Assembly (NCBI GenBank): GCA_037132015.1
Contig: JBAXPW010000073.1
Location: forward strand, 1-6,966
Source: JBAXPW01 sp037132015
GTDB lineage: Bacteria > Patescibacteriota > Microgenomatia > UBA1406 > GWC2-37-13
Length of the DNA: 6,966 nucleotides
Direction: 5' to 3'
Shown here in pieces: positions 5,530 through 6,966 of the stretch. The stretch's first letter is position 1; every line of letters starts with the position of its first letter. Below the pieces are notes generated by a model. It had not been told where the DNA came from and made no database searches. It saw only the letters and a list, made by a program, of their open reading frames with translations. A program made the translations under genes and the position numbers.

Positions 5530-6822
5530 TTATTGAGATGTATTAATTACTTGATGTCCAATGTCTTTGCGATAATGCATGCCCCTAAAGTGTATTTTTT
5601 GGGGACCAATTTCTGAATATATTTTTGCTAAAGCTTCTTTGACAGTAGGAGCATTCGCACTTATGTTAATTACTCGTCCCCCATTTGTATAATATTTATT
5701 TTCTTTGTATTCAGTACCACAATGAAATATCTGAACATCACTACCCACTAGATCTAAGTTAAAAATTTCATCATTTGTTGTATATTTTCCAGGATATCCT
5801 TCTGCTGTTAATATTACACAAGCAGAACTATCTGAAGAAAACTGTAAATGATCAGTTGTTAATGTTCCAGTTGTAGCAGTTTCGATTATTTCGTATAAAT
5901 CAGATGTAAGTAGCATCACATTTGGTATTGTGGTAGGATCACCAAATCGAGCATTATATTCTAATACGTAAGGACCATTTTCAGTAACAATAAGTCCCGC
6001 ATTTAAAACTCCAACAAAAGGAGTTCCCTCATTTTTCATCCCACGCATAGTAGGAGATACAATTGTTTCAAGAATTTGATTATGCAATGATGGTGTAACA
6101 AATGGAACAGGAATATATGCCCCTACTCCACCTGTATTGAGACCTGTATCACTTTCCCCTATTCGTTTGTGATCTTGAGAAGGAAGAAGGGGAAAAGCAT
6201 TGGTTCCATCACATATTGAAATAAAACTAATTTCCCACCCAACAAGTTTTTCTTGCAAAATGACGATTTCTCCTGCTTTACCAAATTCTTTTTCAAGCAT
6301 GAGACGCTGTAATCCCTCTAATGCATCATTGGTATTTGCGGGAACAATAACTCCTTTACCACCTGCTAATCCATCAGCCTTTATGACATATTGTTTCTTA
6401 GCATTTTGTAAAAAAAACTTAGCCTCTTTATATGATGTAAAAATATGAAATTCAGGGCTAGGAATAGAGTGACGTTTCATAAATTCGGCAGAGAAAACCT
6501 TGCTAGTTTCTATCATCGATGCCTTTAATGTTGGACCAAATATTTTTAACCCTTCCTTTTGAAAGATATCAACGATACCAAGTTCGAGGGGAATCTCAGG
6601 ACCAACAATTGTTAAATCAATAGAGTTATTTTTTGCAAATGTGAGAAGTCCTTGTATGTCTGTTATCGATATGGGTATATTTTTTCCAACCTGTTGAGTT
6701 CCGCCATTTCCCGGTGCTATGAAGATTTGTTCAACATGGTTTGATTGTTTCATCTTCCATGCAAGAGCGTGCTCTCTTCCTCCTGAACCAATTATTAATA
6801 CGTTCTTCTTTTTTCTTTTCAT
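5530..6822 (-). CDS. purD: Phosphoribosylamine-glycine ligase (GAR synthetase)
   Basis: Joins glycine to 5-phosphoribosylamine with ATP to give glycinamide ribonucleotide, the second step of de novo purine synthesis, in the cytoplasm. The 430 residues equal the family's usual length and read through all PurD landmarks: VLIIGSGGREHALAWK (8-23), TIVGPEIPLE (71-80), KADGLAGGKGV (148-158, ATP-grasp), SQDHKRIGESDTGLNTGG (215-232), VLEYNARFGDP (286-296, with the usual metal-binding Glu and Asn) and the C-terminal HYRKDIG (416-422). ATG 6822 is chosen because VLIIG should begin within a few residues of the start. The frame stays open upstream to the window edge, but that extension is hydrophobic, AT-rich and not PurD. 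Odd points: GDPTTI replaces the usual GDPETQ (Thr297), LNAGL replaces LYAGL, and GWE replaces GEE at 195-197. No ribosome site is visible. No other purine gene is in the window; the racemase gene follows directly. Confidence 0.95.
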   Translation of the reverse strand: MKRKKKNVLIIGSGGREHALAWKMKQSNHVEQIFIAPGNGGTQQVGKNIPISITDIQGLLTFAKNNSIDLTIVGPEIPLELGIVDIFQKEGLKIFGPTLKASMIETSKVFSAEFMKRHSIPSPEFHIFTSYKEAKFFLQNAKKQYVIKADGLAGGKGVIVPANTNDALEGLQRLMLEKEFGKAGEIVILQEKLVGWEISFISICDGTNAFPLLPSQDHKRIGESDTGLNTGGVGAYIPVPFVTPSLHNQILETIVSPTMRGMKNEGTPFVGVLNAGLIVTENGPYVLEYNARFGDPTTIPNVMLLTSDLYEIIETATTGTLTTDHLQFSSDSSACVILTAEGYPGKYTTNDEIFNLDLVGSDVQIFHCGTEYKENKYYTNGGRVINISANAPTVKEALAKIYSEIGPQKIHFRGMHYRKDIGHQVINTSQ

Positions 6823-6966
6823 ATAATCATTTAGATAAAATTTTTTTAATATATTAATTGCATATTTTATATGTATAATACTAAAAATGAAAGCGAATAT
6901 TTTACTTATTCCGTAGAAGGTACAATACATAATGTGCAGAAGTATATAAAACCGGTGCAGGAAGTT

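Noticed and set aside
2..6822. Recoding of UGA (as in Absconditabacteria/Gracilibacteria), suggested by the absence of TGA stops in the eight genes
   Set aside because: All proteins, including PurD and the radical SAM enzyme, read full length under the standard code with GGN glycines and TGG tryptophans. Eight stops are too few to infer recoding.
6823..6966. An open, hydrophobic N-terminal extension of PurD reaching the window edge
   Set aside because: PurD is cytosolic and its VLIIGSGGREHA motif normally starts within a few residues of the N terminus. The extension is AT-rich with Ile/Phe/Tyr/Lys bias, as expected of untranslated DNA. It more likely holds the purD promoter, which I cannot place with confidence.

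Overview
This is an AT-rich bacterial window holding eight coding regions, one decayed mobile element, and no rRNA or tRNA that I can see. Most starts have no Shine-Dalgarno sequence; the clear exception is the radical SAM gene. Stops are TAA or TAG only. Together with a small stand-alone winged-helix regulator and a family of uncharacterised paralogues, this would fit an uncultured low-GC lineage such as Candidate Phyla Radiation (Patescibacteria). That placement is a guess; no phylogenetic marker here fixes it.

Left part (1-2780): two tandem genes of unknown function (2-745, running off the left edge, and 767-1465) and a third, more diverged relative (2040-2780). The three share an LY-x-hydrophobic segment, a Q-E-[QR]-L-L helix, an aromatic-rich segment and a C-terminal VRVA...TPF region. 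Between the second and third lies a 232-bp remnant of an IS30-family insertion sequence (1767-1998). It has 24-bp imperfect terminal inverted repeats and encloses only the first 33 codons and last 27 codons of a transposase, in different frames, so it looks like a MITE. It sits against the 5' end of an OmpR/PhoB-type winged-helix gene on the minus strand (1476-1874), whose first 36 codons are antisense IS sequence. Its right end abuts a good extended -10 promoter for the third paralogue.

Centre (2781-4557): a compact candidate RiPP locus on the plus strand. A 58-residue peptide gene (2971-3147) encodes a Pro/Tyr-rich N-terminal part and a Cys/Gly/Asp C-terminal tail with three cysteines (C-x2-C-x6-C). 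It is followed 24 bp later by a 461-residue radical SAM/SPASM enzyme with a PqqD-like recognition domain at its N terminus. The likely logic is that the recognition domain binds the leader and the radical SAM core plus two auxiliary Fe-S clusters modifies the Cys tail. No exporter or peptidase is present in the window. This is the most interesting part of the window.

Right part (4779-6822, minus strand): purD (phosphoribosylamine-glycine ligase) followed after 10 bp by an aspartate/glutamate racemase-family gene, probably one transcript, convergent with the RiPP locus. The 221-bp convergent gap holds a weak terminator-like hairpin and a short, stop-interrupted open stretch of uncertain meaning. 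No gene-free stretch exceeds 300 bases.
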